The translations under genes and the position numbers were made by a program. This document shows positions 1-7,090 of a stretch of DNA of 15,578 bases, piece by piece. Position 1 is the first letter of the stretch. Every line of letters starts with the position of its first letter. Source of the DNA: Betaproteobacteria bacterium (lineage in GTDB: Bacteria > Pseudomonadota > Gammaproteobacteria > Burkholderiales > SG8-41); NCBI GenBank assembly GCA_025356695.1, contig JANXSE010000117.1, positions 1-15,578 on the forward strand, read 5' to 3'. The notes under the pieces are model-generated. The model saw nothing but the letters and a program-made list of their open reading frames with translations. It had not been told where the DNA came from and searched no databases.

Positions 1-292
1 GTGCAAGCGCGATTTCATCATCGCCGAAAAGACGCACGGTGATGACGCTGACGAGCACGGCCGCGGCTGCGTTGACCAGATTGTTGCCGAGCAGGATCAC
101 GCCGAGCAGGCGGTCGGTTTGCGCGAGCAGTTCGGTGGCGACGCGCGCGCCGCGGTGGCCCATGCGCACCAGCGCTTTCAGGCGGTAGCGGTTCAGCGCC
201 ATCATGCTGGTTTCGGCAATGGAGAAAAACCCCGACAGCAATAGCAGGATGCCGAGCGTGCCGAACTGCACCGATAACGGGATGTCGTCCAT
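1..292 (-). CDS. CorC/HlyC-family membrane protein with DUF21 (CNNM) domain, N-terminal part only
   Basis: This is the N-terminal 97 residues of a larger protein; the reading frame is open to the left edge. It starts MDDIPLSVQFG and continues with a hydrophobic helix (LGILLLLSGFFSIAETSMM), a basic stretch (ALNRYRLKALVRMGHRGA) and a second hydrophobic block (LLGVILLGNNLVNAAAAVL). The signatures SGFFSIAETSMMALNRYR and ILLGNNLVN are typical of the DUF21/CNNM transmembrane domain found ahead of CBS and CorC_HlyC domains. Family members are linked to Mg2+/Co2+ efflux or resistance; that role is taken from the family. The only ATG in frame after the stop at 356-358 is at 290-292, and it has no good Shine-Dalgarno. 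It lies 65 bases downstream of the ccsA-like gene on the same strand, so the two are probably cotranscribed. The CBS domains would lie outside the window. Confidence 0.85.
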   Translation of the reverse strand, partial: MDDIPLSVQFGTLGILLLLSGFFSIAETSMMALNRYRLKALVRMGHRGARVATELLAQTDRLLGVILLGNNLVNAAAAVLVSVITVRLFGDDEIALA

Positions 293-357
293 CAGAAAAG
301 TGTTGGGTGCAGGGCCCGGGATGCGCGGGACAGACGGCGAATCTCGCGCATCGTGCT

Positions 358-1194
358 CTAGGTTCTGCCGAGGATAACTTCAAGCACGAATTTGCTGCCG
401 ACATAGGCAAGCACCAGGACCAGAAATCCGGTCAGGGTCCAGCGCACGGCCATGCGGCCGCGCCAGCCGTAGAGCCAGCGGCCGCCGAGCAGAGCGCCAA
501 AAATCAGCCACGACAGGAAGCCGAAGACGGTCTTGTGGTTGAAGCGCATCGCCTTGCCGAACAGCTCTTCGGAGTAGATGGCGCCGGTGGCCAGCGTCAG
601 CGTCAACAACACGAAACCGGCGAGAATGATGCGGAACAGCAGCGTTTCCATGGTCAGCAGGGCGGGCAGTTGCTGCAGTGCTGCCGGCAGTCCGCCGCCG
701 TGCAGGCGATTTTCAATGACCGCCATCAGCAGCACGTGCAGCGAGGCAATGGTGAACAGGCTGTAGGCGAGCAATGCAATCATCAAATGCACCTGGAACA
801 CCGGCAATTCGGTGTTCGGCAGGGCACGCGTAGCCGGAAACAGTGCGGGCAGAAATGCGCACAGCGCCGCCACCGGCATGACCAGCGCCTGCAGGCCTTC
901 GATGCGGTAAAAAAGGTTGCCAAGCCAGTAAATTGCCACCGTCAGCCAGACGATGGTAGAGATGGCGTTGCCGACGCCGAGATGGATGCCGTCGCTGGCC
1001 ACGACCGAGTTGAATAGCAGCATCGCGTGCAACACCAGCGGCACGAGCACCATCAGGTGTTCGAGCGCGGAGCGATCGGTGCGCACAAATTCGGCCGGTG
1101 CGGACGTGCGCCAGCGCGTGCGCCAGAAATACGCGGCAAGCGCCGCGTACAGCACGGAGACGATCGGATAAAATACAAAACTGGAAGCGTTCAT
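358..1194 (-). CDS. CcsA/YpjD-like cytochrome c assembly inner-membrane protein
   Basis: A 278-residue polytopic membrane protein with about eight hydrophobic segments, for example near residues 6-23, 48-63, 76-95, 101-118, 135-160, 187-205, 222-237 and 254-275. Its length and segment layout match the YpjD branch of the CcsA/ResC family, which is related to heme-handling proteins of cytochrome c maturation. Histidines at H136, H153 and H220 (in FNHKTVFGFLSW) lie in the positions where the family keeps conserved His. The tryptophan-rich WWD motif of true CcsA is degenerate or absent, so heme delivery is not certain. A longer frame starts at 1254, but that would run through the promoter and leader region of divergent ffh. 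The ATG at 1192-1194, preceded by a weak GCAGG, gives the usual family N-terminus. The gene sits divergent to ffh with 62 bases between start codons, an arrangement common in betaproteobacteria. Confidence 0.85.
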   Translation of the reverse strand: MNASSFVFYPIVSVLYAALAAYFWRTRWRTSAPAEFVRTDRSALEHLMVLVPLVLHAMLLFNSVVASDGIHLGVGNAISTIVWLTVAIYWLGNLFYRIEGLQALVMPVAALCAFLPALFPATRALPNTELPVFQVHLMIALLAYSLFTIASLHVLLMAVIENRLHGGGLPAALQQLPALLTMETLLFRIILAGFVLLTLTLATGAIYSEELFGKAMRFNHKTVFGFLSWLIFGALLGGRWLYGWRGRMAVRWTLTGFLVLVLAYVGSKFVLEVILGRT

Positions 1195-1256
1195 CCTGCG
1201 GCAGTTTACACCAGAGAATTCGCCGCGCACCCACCGCGAAAAAGACGGGATCAAAC

Positions 1257-2606
1257 ATGTTTGAAAATCTGACCGGCCGCCTCTCGCAGGTGGTCAAAAC
1301 CCTGCGCGGCGAAGCACGCCTGACCGAGACCAACATTCAGGACGCGTTGCGTGAGGTGCGGGTGGCCCTGCTCGAGGCGGATGTGGCGCTACCGGTGGTA
1401 CGGGATTTTATTGCGCGTGTGCGCGAACGCGCGCTCGGTCAGGACGTTGTCGGCAGTCTGACGCCGGGGCAGGCGCTGGTCGGCGTGGTGCACCGGGAAC
1501 TGGTCGCGCTGATGGGCGAGGCGGCGAGCGGGCTCAATCTGGCGACCACACCGCCGGCAGTGATCCTGATGGCCGGTTTGCAGGGTTCGGGCAAAACCAC
1601 CTCGAGCGGCAAGTTGGCAAAAATGCTGCGCGAGCAGCACAGGAAAAAAGTCCTGCTGGTCAGTTGTGACGTCTACCGGCCGGCGGCGATCGAGCAGCTC
1701 AAAACACTGGCCGCGCAGGTCGAGGTGGATTTTTTTTCCTCGGAAACCGGCCAGCGTCCCGCTGATATTGCGCTGGCGGCAATCGATTTCGCGCGCAAGC
1801 ATTACCACGATGTTCTGATCGTCGATACCGCGGGGCGGCTCGCCATCGACGAGGCGATGATGAATGAAATCCGCGAACTGCACACCGCGCTGAAGCCCAT
1901 CGAAACGCTGTTCGTCGTCGACGCCATGCAGGGTCAGGACGCCGTGAATGTCGCCAAGGCGTTCGCCGATGCATTGCCGCTGACCGGGGTGGTTCTGACC
2001 AAGCTCGACGGCGATGCGCGCGGTGGTGCCGCCTTGTCGGTGCGCCAGGTGACCGGTGTGCCGATCAAGTTTGCCGGCGTCGGTGAAAAACTCGCCGGCC
2101 TCGAGGCCTTTCATCCCGAGCGCATGGCCTCGCGCATCCTTGGCATGGGTGACGTGCTGTCGCTGATTGAGGACGCAACCCGTTCGGTCGATCGCGATGA
2201 GGCGGAAAAATTCGCGCGCAAGCTGAAGTCGGGCAAGGGCTTCGATCTGGAGGATTTCAAGCAGCAGGTCGGCCAAATGAAAAAAATGGGCGGTGTCGCT
2301 GCTCTGGTGGATAAATTGCCGGGACAACTGGCGCAGGCTGCGGGCAACGCGCAGATGGACGATCGTCAATTGCGGCGCATTGAGGGCATCATCAATGCGA
2401 TGACCGCGGCCGAACGCAGCAAGCCCGATCTGTTGAAGGCCTCGCGCAAACGCCGCATCGCGGCCGGTGCCGGCGTCAGCGTGCAAGAGGTCAACCGCCT
2501 GCTCGCACAGTTTGAGCAAACCCAGAAAATGATGAAGATGATGGCGAAGGGCGGAATGGCCAAAATGATGCGATCCATGAAGGGGATGTTTCCCGGCATG
2601 CGCTGA
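1257..2606 (+). CDS. ffh: Signal recognition particle GTPase Ffh (SRP54)
   Basis: A 449-residue protein, full family length. It binds 4.5S RNA and signal sequences and, with the receptor FtsY, targets nascent membrane proteins to the inner membrane. The N domain covers about residues 1-95. The GTPase domain shows the P-loop GLQGSGKTT (107-115), DTAGR (190-194), TKLD (248-251) and the closing GVGEKLAGLEAF (274-285). The methionine-rich M domain (about 325-449) holds the RNA-binding helix region SRKRRIAAGAG and a C-terminal run rich in Met and Lys (QKMMKMMAKGG, MKGMFPGMR) that forms the signal-peptide groove. The frame is open 53 codons further upstream, but the ATG at 1257 gives the canonical MFENLTGRLS start and has GGGA six bases before it. 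No convincing terminator follows; rpsP begins 169 bases downstream behind its own promoter. Confidence 0.98.
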   Translation: MFENLTGRLSQVVKTLRGEARLTETNIQDALREVRVALLEADVALPVVRDFIARVRERALGQDVVGSLTPGQALVGVVHRELVALMGEAASGLNLATTPPAVILMAGLQGSGKTTSSGKLAKMLREQHRKKVLLVSCDVYRPAAIEQLKTLAAQVEVDFFSSETGQRPADIALAAIDFARKHYHDVLIVDTAGRLAIDEAMMNEIRELHTALKPIETLFVVDAMQGQDAVNVAKAFADALPLTGVVLTKLDGDARGGAALSVRQVTGVPIKFAGVGEKLAGLEAFHPERMASRILGMGDVLSLIEDATRSVDRDEAEKFARKLKSGKGFDLEDFKQQVGQMKKMGGVAALVDKLPGQLAQAAGNAQMDDRQLRRIEGIINAMTAAERSKPDLLKASRKRRIAAGAGVSVQEVNRLLAQFEQTQKMMKMMAKGGMAKMMRSMKGMFPGMR

Positions 2607-2713
2607 AGGAATCACTACGCGACCGCCGTTTTGGCCGCATTGTTGTTTTATAACAATAAGTTGATTTGTTTTTCGCGCCGCCAGTTGCGCGCGCGAAGGA
2701 AGTGGGTTTCTCC

Positions 2714-2743
2714 TTGCGCCTGCGTCAAAAAATAGCGTAAAAT
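2714..2743 (+). promoter_or_regulatory. Sigma-70-type promoter of the rpsP-rimM-trmD-rplS operon
   Basis: A -35 element TTGCGC (2714-2719) and a -10 element TAAAAT (2738-2743) are separated by 18 bases. Transcription would begin near 2750, leaving a leader of about 25 bases before the rpsP ATG at 2776. The position directly ahead of a ribosomal protein operon and the good match to consensus support the call. No start-site data are available here. Confidence 0.6.
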
Positions 2744-2775
2744 CACGCCCTTTCCGCATTTTCGGGGTCGGTAAC

Positions 2776-3030
2776 ATGGTTGTGATCAGACTTGCACGCG
2801 GCGGCGCCAAGAAGCGTCCGTTTTTTAACCTGGTAGTGGCCGATTCCAAACGCGCCCGCGACGGCCGTTTTATCGAGCGCATCGGTTTTTATAATCCGAA
2901 GGCGCCGGAAGGGCAGGAAGCGTTTCGTTACCAGGCCGATCGACTGACTTACTGGCAGAGCAAGGGTGCGCAAATCAGCGACACCGCCGCGCGCCTCGTC
3001 AAGCAATTCGGCGCCAAGCAAGCTGCCTGA
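2776..3030 (+). CDS. rpsP: 30S ribosomal protein S16
   Basis: An 84-residue protein of normal S16 length. It begins [17 protein letters not shown] and contains [20 protein letters not shown], both diagnostic of the family. S16 is an early assembly protein of the 30S body and contacts 16S rRNA. It is the first gene of the conserved rpsP-rimM-trmD-rplS operon and lies right behind the promoter at 2714-2743. The ribosome-binding region GGGGTCGG just before the ATG is a partial Shine-Dalgarno match. Confidence 0.98.
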   Translation: MVVIRLARGGAKKRPFFNLVVADSKRARDGRFIERIGFYNPKAPEGQEAFRYQADRLTYWQSKGAQISDTAARLVKQFGAKQAA

Positions 3031-3037
3031 CGATCTG

Positions 3038-3532
3038 GTGGTGATGGGACGGGTGACCGTCCCCTTCGGTGTCAGGGGTTGGATGAAAATCCATACGCTC
3101 ACCGACGATCCGGAAAGTCTGTGCGATTACCCCGTATGGCGTCTCGGGCGCAACGGCAACTGGCGCGAGGTGCGTGTAATCGCCAGCAAGTTGCAGGGCA
3201 ATTTTCTGGTTGCGCAGTTGGAAGGTGTTGCGGATCGCGAAGCGGCGGCGGCGTTGAGAGGTTCCGATATTGCGGTGCTGCGCGCCGAGCTGCCAGTGGC
3301 GGATGCAGGCGAGTTTTACTGGGCTGATTTGATCGGCCTTGGCGTTGTGAATATCGAACAGCATGTGTTCGGGCGGGTTGCGCGGATTTTGCAGACCGGG
3401 GCGAACGATGTGCTGGTGGTGGCGGGTGAGGCGGGCAGTGATGAAACGCTGATTCCGTTTATTGCCGATGTGATCAAGCAGGTTGATCTCAAGTCGGGCA
3501 GGATAGTAGTGGACTGGGGCGAGGATTACTGA
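3038..3532 (+). CDS. rimM: 16S rRNA processing/maturation factor RimM
   Basis: About 164 residues. RimM binds S19 and helps mature the 30S head; it has an N-terminal RimM barrel and a C-terminal PRC-barrel. The N domain shows [16 protein letters not shown] and the LTDDPESL segment. The PRC part shows [30 protein letters not shown] and the ending [11 protein letters not shown]. The start is uncertain. Three in-frame candidates cluster at GTG 3038, GTG 3041 and ATG 3044, none with a good Shine-Dalgarno. A GTG at 2966 would overlap rpsP by 65 bases. I chose 3038 because it keeps the first beta strand (VVMGRV) without overlapping rpsP. The stop codon overlaps the trmD start by one base (TGATG), indicating coupled translation. 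Confidence 0.93.
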   Translation: MVMGRVTVPFGVRGWMKIHTLTDDPESLCDYPVWRLGRNGNWREVRVIASKLQGNFLVAQLEGVADREAAAALRGSDIAVLRAELPVADAGEFYWADLIGLGVVNIEQHVFGRVARILQTGANDVLVVAGEAGSDETLIPFIADVIKQVDLKSGRIVVDWGEDY

Positions 3533-4290
3533 TGCTTCAGTTTGACGTGGTAACGCTGTTTCCGCAGATGTTTGAGGCGGTGACCGAGGCCGGAATCACG
3601 GGCCGGGCGCGCGACCGCGGGATTTTCGGTCTGGTAGCGTGGAATCCGCGCGATTTTGCGCGCAACGCCTACCGCACCGTGGACGACCGGCCGTATGGCG
3701 GTGGTCCGGGCATGGTGATGATGGCGGAGCCGCTGGACCGCGCAGTATCGGCGGCGCGGCAGCGACAGGCGAGCACGGGCGTGAAGAAACCGCGCGTGAT
3801 CTACATGTCGCCGCAGGGCCGGCTGTTGAATCATGCGCTGGTGATGGAATTGTCGGCAGAGCAGGGGCTGGTACTGCTGGCCGGTCGTTACGAAGGCGTT
3901 GACGAGCGCGCGATTGCGCGGATCGTCGATGACGAAGTGTCGATCGGGGATTACGTGTTGTCAGGCGGTGAACTGGCCGCCATGGTGTTGATTGATTGCA
4001 TCGTGCGGCAGTTGCCCGGCGCACTGGGTGATGCGCAGTCGGCAACGCAGGAATCGTTTGTGAACGGGTTGCTGGATTGCCCACAGTACACGCGGCCTGA
4101 GCAGTACGAGGGAATGGCAGTGCCGCCGGTGTTGATGTCGGGCAACCATGCCGATATTGAACGCTGGCGCCTGAAGCAGGCGTTGGGACGCACTTGGCAG
4201 AGAAGGCCGGAGTTGCTGGAACAACGCGGGTTGAGCGAGGACGAGCGAGGGTTGCTCGAAGAATTCAAGCAGGAATTGAGTGGAGTGTGA
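3532..4290 (+). CDS. trmD: tRNA (guanine-N1)-methyltransferase TrmD
   Basis: A 252-residue SPOUT-family enzyme that uses S-adenosylmethionine to make m1G37 in tRNAs, preventing +1 frameshifts. The N-terminal knot domain shows [10 protein letters not shown], the [11 protein letters not shown] loop (53-64), MSPQGRLL (92-99), [11 protein letters not shown] (118-128) and the SAM-binding [11 protein letters not shown] (137-147). The C-terminal part shows [11 protein letters not shown] (179-189) and RRPELL. By alignment from memory, R159 corresponds to the catalytic Arg154 of gammaproteobacterial TrmD and D182 to its Asp177. The catalytic base position, Asp169 in those enzymes, is Glu here (E174 in TQESFVNG). 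The start ATG overlaps the rimM stop and has GAGG six to eight bases upstream. rplS follows after two bases. Confidence 0.97.
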   Translation: MLQFDVVTLFPQMFEAVTEAGITGRARDRGIFGLVAWNPRDFARNAYRTVDDRPYGGGPGMVMMAEPLDRAVSAARQRQASTGVKKPRVIYMSPQGRLLNHALVMELSAEQGLVLLAGRYEGVDERAIARIVDDEVSIGDYVLSGGELAAMVLIDCIVRQLPGALGDAQSATQESFVNGLLDCPQYTRPEQYEGMAVPPVLMSGNHADIERWRLKQALGRTWQRRPELLEQRGLSEDERGLLEEFKQELSGV

Positions 4291-4292
4291 TC

Positions 4293-4709
4293 ATGGATGT
4301 AATCCAGCAGCTGGAAAAAGAAGAAGTCGCGCGTCTCGCCAAGAAGATTCCCGATTTCAAAACCGGCGACACCGTCGTCGTCAACGTCAATGTGGTCGAG
4401 GGTGACCGCAAGCGCGTGCAGGCCTTTGAGGGCGTCGTGATTGCCAAGCGCAATCGCGGACTCAATTCCGCCTTCACGGTGCGCAAAGTGTCATCGGGCG
4501 AAGGTGTCGAGCGTACTTTTCAGAGCTACTCGCCGCTGATCGCCTCGGTGGAAGTCAAGCGCAAGGGCGACGTGCGCCGCGCCAAGCTTTATTACCTGCG
4601 CCAGCGTTCGGGCAAAGCCGCGCGCATCAAGGAGCGCCTTGAGCATGTCGAGCGCGAGATTCTGCCGCCGGTCGCGGAACAACCGCAGCAGGTCGCCGAA
4701 GCCAAGTAA
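4293..4709 (+). CDS. rplS: 50S ribosomal protein L19
   Basis: A 138-residue protein that sits at the 30S-50S interface. Diagnostic segments are [50 protein letters not shown] and [18 protein letters not shown]. The last 20 or so residues (from about 115) form a charged, Pro/Gln-rich tail beyond the core length of about 115 residues seen in enteric L19. The frame is open back to 4194, but that overlaps trmD. The ATG at 4293, two bases after the trmD stop and preceded by GGAGTG, gives the canonical start. It is the last gene of the operon and is followed by a strong terminator. Confidence 0.98.
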   Translation: MDVIQQLEKEEVARLAKKIPDFKTGDTVVVNVNVVEGDRKRVQAFEGVVIAKRNRGLNSAFTVRKVSSGEGVERTFQSYSPLIASVEVKRKGDVRRAKLYYLRQRSGKAARIKERLEHVEREILPPVAEQPQQVAEAK

Positions 4710-4737
4710 TCGCATTTGGCGCGGTTCTGGCATAGCT

Positions 4738-4765
4738 AAAAAAGGCGGCGCAAGCCGCCTTTTTT
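4738..4765 (+). terminator. Intrinsic terminator after rplS, likely bidirectional
   Basis: The stem GGCGGC (4744-4749) pairs with GCCGCC (4754-4759) around a GCAA tetraloop and is followed by six T (4760-4765). Six A (4738-4743) precede it, so the whole 12-base arms are complementary and the element could also work on the other strand. It ends the ribosomal-protein operon 28 bases after the rplS stop. Confidence 0.93.
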
Positions 4766-4782
4766 ATTGTCAGCCGGCGCTT

Positions 4783-4810
4783 TTGTTTTCGCCACCAACG
4801 AAACTACAAT
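4783..4810 (+). promoter_or_regulatory. Sigma-70-like promoter predicted to give a leaderless transcript
   Basis: A -35-like TTGTTT (4783-4788) and a -10 element TACAAT (4805-4810) are spaced 16 bases apart, just past the rplS terminator. The next gene starts with ATG at 4817, about the distance at which transcription would begin. No Shine-Dalgarno lies before the ATG (AGCCGG is the only sequence between), which fits a leaderless mRNA. The -35 match is modest. Confidence 0.5.
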
Positions 4811-4816
4811 AGCCGG

Positions 4817-6517
4817 ATGCGCGTAATTCCAGTCGTTTTTTTCATTCTGTTGTTGCTGTCGTCCGGCGCCCGCGCGCAGGGCGTGAGCGATGCATTTGAA
4901 ATCGCACAACGCTTTACCGAGGCGGGCGCCTGGCAGGCCGCGCTCGCCCGCGTCGAACTGCAGCAGCCGGCGGCAGTTTCCGCGCCGCGCTGGGGCGACT
5001 GGGAACAATTGCGCTGCACGCTGATGTACCGGCTCAACCGGCATCAGGAACTGGCCAAGCGGATCGCCGCCTTGCCGGCCGCTGCGCCGCAAAGCGTGGC
5101 GCGCTTCTGCCTGATGCAGGGGGCGCGCGCGGCGATCGCCGTTGCGCAGGGGGGCGCTGCGCGCGATTTGCTGACCAGGCTGTTGTGGCAGAACGAAACG
5201 ACCGCCGAGGAACTGCGCCAGGCCCGTTTGCTGGTCATCGAGACCTATCTCGCCGAAGACAAACCGCGCGAGGCCTACGCGCTGATGCTGCGCTACCAGC
5301 AGGATTACAAACCGCTCGATCGCGAGACTGCGGCGCGTTTCGTCGATGCTTTGCTCGCCAGCGGGCTCGACAAGGAGGCGGTCAACTGGTTTTCCCAGCT
5401 TGACGATGCCAGCCCGGTCAAATTGCTGCTGCGGCTGCAGACGAATCTGGTGTCGCCGGATGTGGCGATCGCGCAAGCGCGCGCGGGTTTGGCCAGAAAC
5501 GCGACCGCGGTTGCGTATTGGGTGGTGCTGCAATACGCCGCGGCGGCGCAGCGCAATTCCATATTGCACGTTGAGGCGATGGAAAACCTGCTCCAGCTTG
5601 CCGCTGTAAAATCTCCCGAGCGTGTCGTTGCGCTTGCCGGTGAAGTATGGAAAGCCTATGCCGCAGCCGCACAGGAGCTTGCCAACCAGGAGCAGTTGCT
5701 GGTTGGTGACGAAGCCAACTGGTCGGACTTCGGCGCGCGCCGCGCCGCCACCAATCCGACCACCGGCCGCGCTTTTTTTGCCTATCTCGCGCTTAACAGC
5801 AAGGTGCGCGCGACGCGGCAGAGTGCTCAATTGCAACTGGCCTATTCTCTGCAAAGTTCAAAATTGCCCCTGACCGCCGTGCGCCTGTTCGGCGACGCCG
5901 CGCGTTTTCCAACGTCCCAACTGGATCCGCAGGCGCGCTTTCTGCTCGGCGGCATGGCGGCAGAAAACAACCTGCAGGAAGATGCCGCGCGCTTCTGGAT
6001 CGGGCTGGGTGCGCCGCCGGAGCTTGACGCCGAGGAATGGAACCTGCGGCTGGCGCAATCACTGGTGCGCGCGGGCGCGGCGACCGCCGGTGCGGACGCG
6101 TTGCGTGCGCTGATCACTGACAAGAAAACGCTGTCACCGGAATTGATGCGGCGCGCCATTGCGGTAGTAGTCGAATTGCAGGACGCCGGCCACTACAAAA
6201 CCGGCGACGAACTGTATCGCGCGTTGCTGCCGCTGGCGGCCCTGCGCGAGCGGCGCGATATTCTGTACGGGATCGCGCGCATCGCCGAGGCCAACTACGA
6301 TTTCCCGCGTGCCGCCGATCAATTTCTCGAGGTGGCCTTGATGCTTGATGCGCGGGTACCCGATGTGCTGGCGGTCAACGCGCGCATCGCCGCCGGCGCC
6401 AACCTCGGCCGCGCCGGTTTCAAGGATGATGCACGCACGCAATTCAACTGGCTGCTCAAGAACATCAAGGACCCGGAGAAGCTCGAAACGGTGCGCCGCG
6501 AAATGCAGAAGTTGTAG
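4817..6517 (+). CDS. Exported all-helical TPR-like repeat protein of unknown function
   Basis: I do not recognise a named family. The 566-residue product opens with a short, very hydrophobic stretch ending in a good signal-peptidase I site (about residues 1-20, SSGARA before QG), so it is probably periplasmic. The rest is almost entirely amphipathic helix rich in Ala, Leu and Arg, with helix pairs that look like degenerate tetratricopeptide repeats. The C-terminal third is the clearest part (LYGIARIAEANYDFPRAADQ and the following helix pair, about 475-545). It has only two cysteines, C67 and C98, close enough in neighbouring helices to form a disulfide. No catalytic motif or further membrane segment is visible. 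It is a single-gene unit between the rplS terminator and the promoter at 6552. A scaffold or protein-protein interaction role in the envelope is a guess from fold type only. Confidence 0.85.
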   Translation: MRVIPVVFFILLLLSSGARAQGVSDAFEIAQRFTEAGAWQAALARVELQQPAAVSAPRWGDWEQLRCTLMYRLNRHQELAKRIAALPAAAPQSVARFCLMQGARAAIAVAQGGAARDLLTRLLWQNETTAEELRQARLLVIETYLAEDKPREAYALMLRYQQDYKPLDRETAARFVDALLASGLDKEAVNWFSQLDDASPVKLLLRLQTNLVSPDVAIAQARAGLARNATAVAYWVVLQYAAAAQRNSILHVEAMENLLQLAAVKSPERVVALAGEVWKAYAAAAQELANQEQLLVGDEANWSDFGARRAATNPTTGRAFFAYLALNSKVRATRQSAQLQLAYSLQSSKLPLTAVRLFGDAARFPTSQLDPQARFLLGGMAAENNLQEDAARFWIGLGAPPELDAEEWNLRLAQSLVRAGAATAGADALRALITDKKTLSPELMRRAIAVVVELQDAGHYKTGDELYRALLPLAALRERRDILYGIARIAEANYDFPRAADQFLEVALMLDARVPDVLAVNARIAAGANLGRAGFKDDARTQFNWLLKNIKDPEKLETVRREMQKL

Positions 6518-6551
6518 GCGATCGCGTACGGTGTTCTTGGCGCAAACCGGG

Positions 6552-6581
6552 TTGACGCCCGTTTCAGGCGCCGTGTAGTAT
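6552..6581 (+). promoter_or_regulatory. Sigma-70-like promoter for the catabolic operon
   Basis: TTGACG (6552-6557) and TAGTAT (6576-6581) lie 18 bases apart, a near-consensus pair. Transcription would start near 6588, giving a leader of about 68 bases before the ATG at 6656. That ATG has a strong AGGAG (6646-6650) at good spacing. The -35 hexamer sits exactly in the loop of an imperfect dyad (6539-6572; CGGG/CCCG inner arms, GGCGC/GCGCC outer arms), a possible regulator site. A second short dyad, TCCCC (6607-6611) with GGGGA (6623-6627), lies in the leader. Confidence 0.55.
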
Positions 6582-6655
6582 CGACCGCTGTTGCATCCCA
6601 CAGATTTCCCCATTAAAACTCCGGGGATTCCACAAGGTTTCAATCAGGAGCTGTC

Positions 6656-6937
6656 ATGATTCATTTCGTATTGCATGACCCCAAAGACACGGTCGCGGTG
6701 GTCGTGGTGGAGGGCGTGAAGGCGGGTCAGGACCTGACTGGCTGGATCATGGACGAAGACCGCACCATTTCGCTGAAGGCCGAGCAGGACATTCCGATCG
6801 GCCACAAGCTGGCGCTGAAAAACATCAAGAGCGGTGACACCATCATCAAGTACGGCATCGACATCGGCAACTCTGTAGCCGACATCAAGGCCGGCGCGCA
6901 CGCTCATGTGCATAACATCAAGACCAAACGCTGGTAG
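6656..6937 (+). CDS. UxaA-family lyase small subunit, SAF domain (SuyA-like)
   Basis: A 93-residue stand-alone SAF domain, as found at the N-terminus of altronate/galactarate dehydratases. It is a separate small subunit in enzymes such as (2R)-sulfolactate sulfo-lyase (SuyA). Recognisable features are DTVAVVVVEGVKAGQDL, DIPIGHKLALKNIKSGD, IKYGIDIGNSVADIKAG and the closing HAHVHNIKTKRW, the usual HVHN-type end. The separate large subunit is encoded at 7091-8260, so the pair should form one metal-dependent lyase that eliminates water or sulfite from a 2-hydroxy acid. SuyA is a proposal based on the split gene form and partner sequence. A sugar-acid dehydratase cannot be excluded. It is the first gene behind the promoter at 6552. 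Confidence 0.85.
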   Translation: MIHFVLHDPKDTVAVVVVEGVKAGQDLTGWIMDEDRTISLKAEQDIPIGHKLALKNIKSGDTIIKYGIDIGNSVADIKAGAHAHVHNIKTKRW

Positions 6938-6950
6938 TCCGGGCGGCATC

Positions 6951-7051
6951 TTTCGTGTTCATGCGGCGTTGCTTACCCACTCGGAAATCCTCATGGACCA
7001 AAACGTCCATTCCGGTTTCCTTGCAGGTTCGCGCCCTGCCTGAACACGAAA
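6951..7051. repeat. Palindromic MITE-like intergenic element with 11-base perfect terminal inverted repeats
   Basis: The ends TTTCGTGTTCA (6951-6961) and TGAACACGAAA (7041-7051) are perfect inverted repeats. Inside is a second, nested hairpin. ATGGAC pairs with GTCCAT around a CAAAAC loop, and after a three-by-three internal loop GGAAATC pairs with GGTTTCC (one G-T pair). The 101-base unit fills most of the 153-base gap between two genes whose products should be subunits of one enzyme. No target duplication is visible. The central pattern (CTCGGAAATCCTCATG and TTCCGGTTTCC arms) resembles, from memory, dispersed palindromic repeats of proteobacterial genomes; this needs a genome search to confirm. 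Confidence 0.7.
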
Positions 7052-7090
7052 TACTTGCGCGGATGTGCTAATTAAAATTTTGGAGAGATC

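Noticed and set aside
18..410. A 130-codon minus-strand frame overlapping the CorC-like gene
   Set aside because: The adjacent frame from 292 to the edge encodes a convincing DUF21 domain; this one is an Arg/Pro-rich shadow.
1169..1174. TAAAAT as a -10 element for ffh
   Set aside because: No acceptable -35 hexamer lies 15-19 bases upstream, so I did not annotate a promoter for ffh.
2639..2657. ATTGTT/AACAAT hairpin after ffh as a terminator
   Set aside because: The six-base stem is only A-T plus one G-C pair and no T run follows directly, so it is too weak to call.
2672..2697. TTCGCGC/GCGCGAA hairpin before rpsP as a terminator
   Set aside because: A 7-base stem, but the T-rich stretch lies before rather than after it for rightward transcription, and no leftward gene would need it.
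1389..2882. A 497-codon minus-strand open frame opposite ffh and rpsP
   Set aside because: It spans two genes and the intergenic promoter on the other strand; no domain is visible.
2966..3037. Upstream GTG start for rimM
   Set aside because: It would overlap rpsP by 65 bases with Ser/Pro-rich residues unlike RimM, although a start inside rpsP cannot be fully excluded.
4736..5854. A 372-codon minus-strand open frame opposite the TPR-like gene
   Set aside because: Low-complexity Arg/Gln/Gly-rich translation, antisense to a frame with a signal peptide and helical periodicity, and it ends in the terminator.
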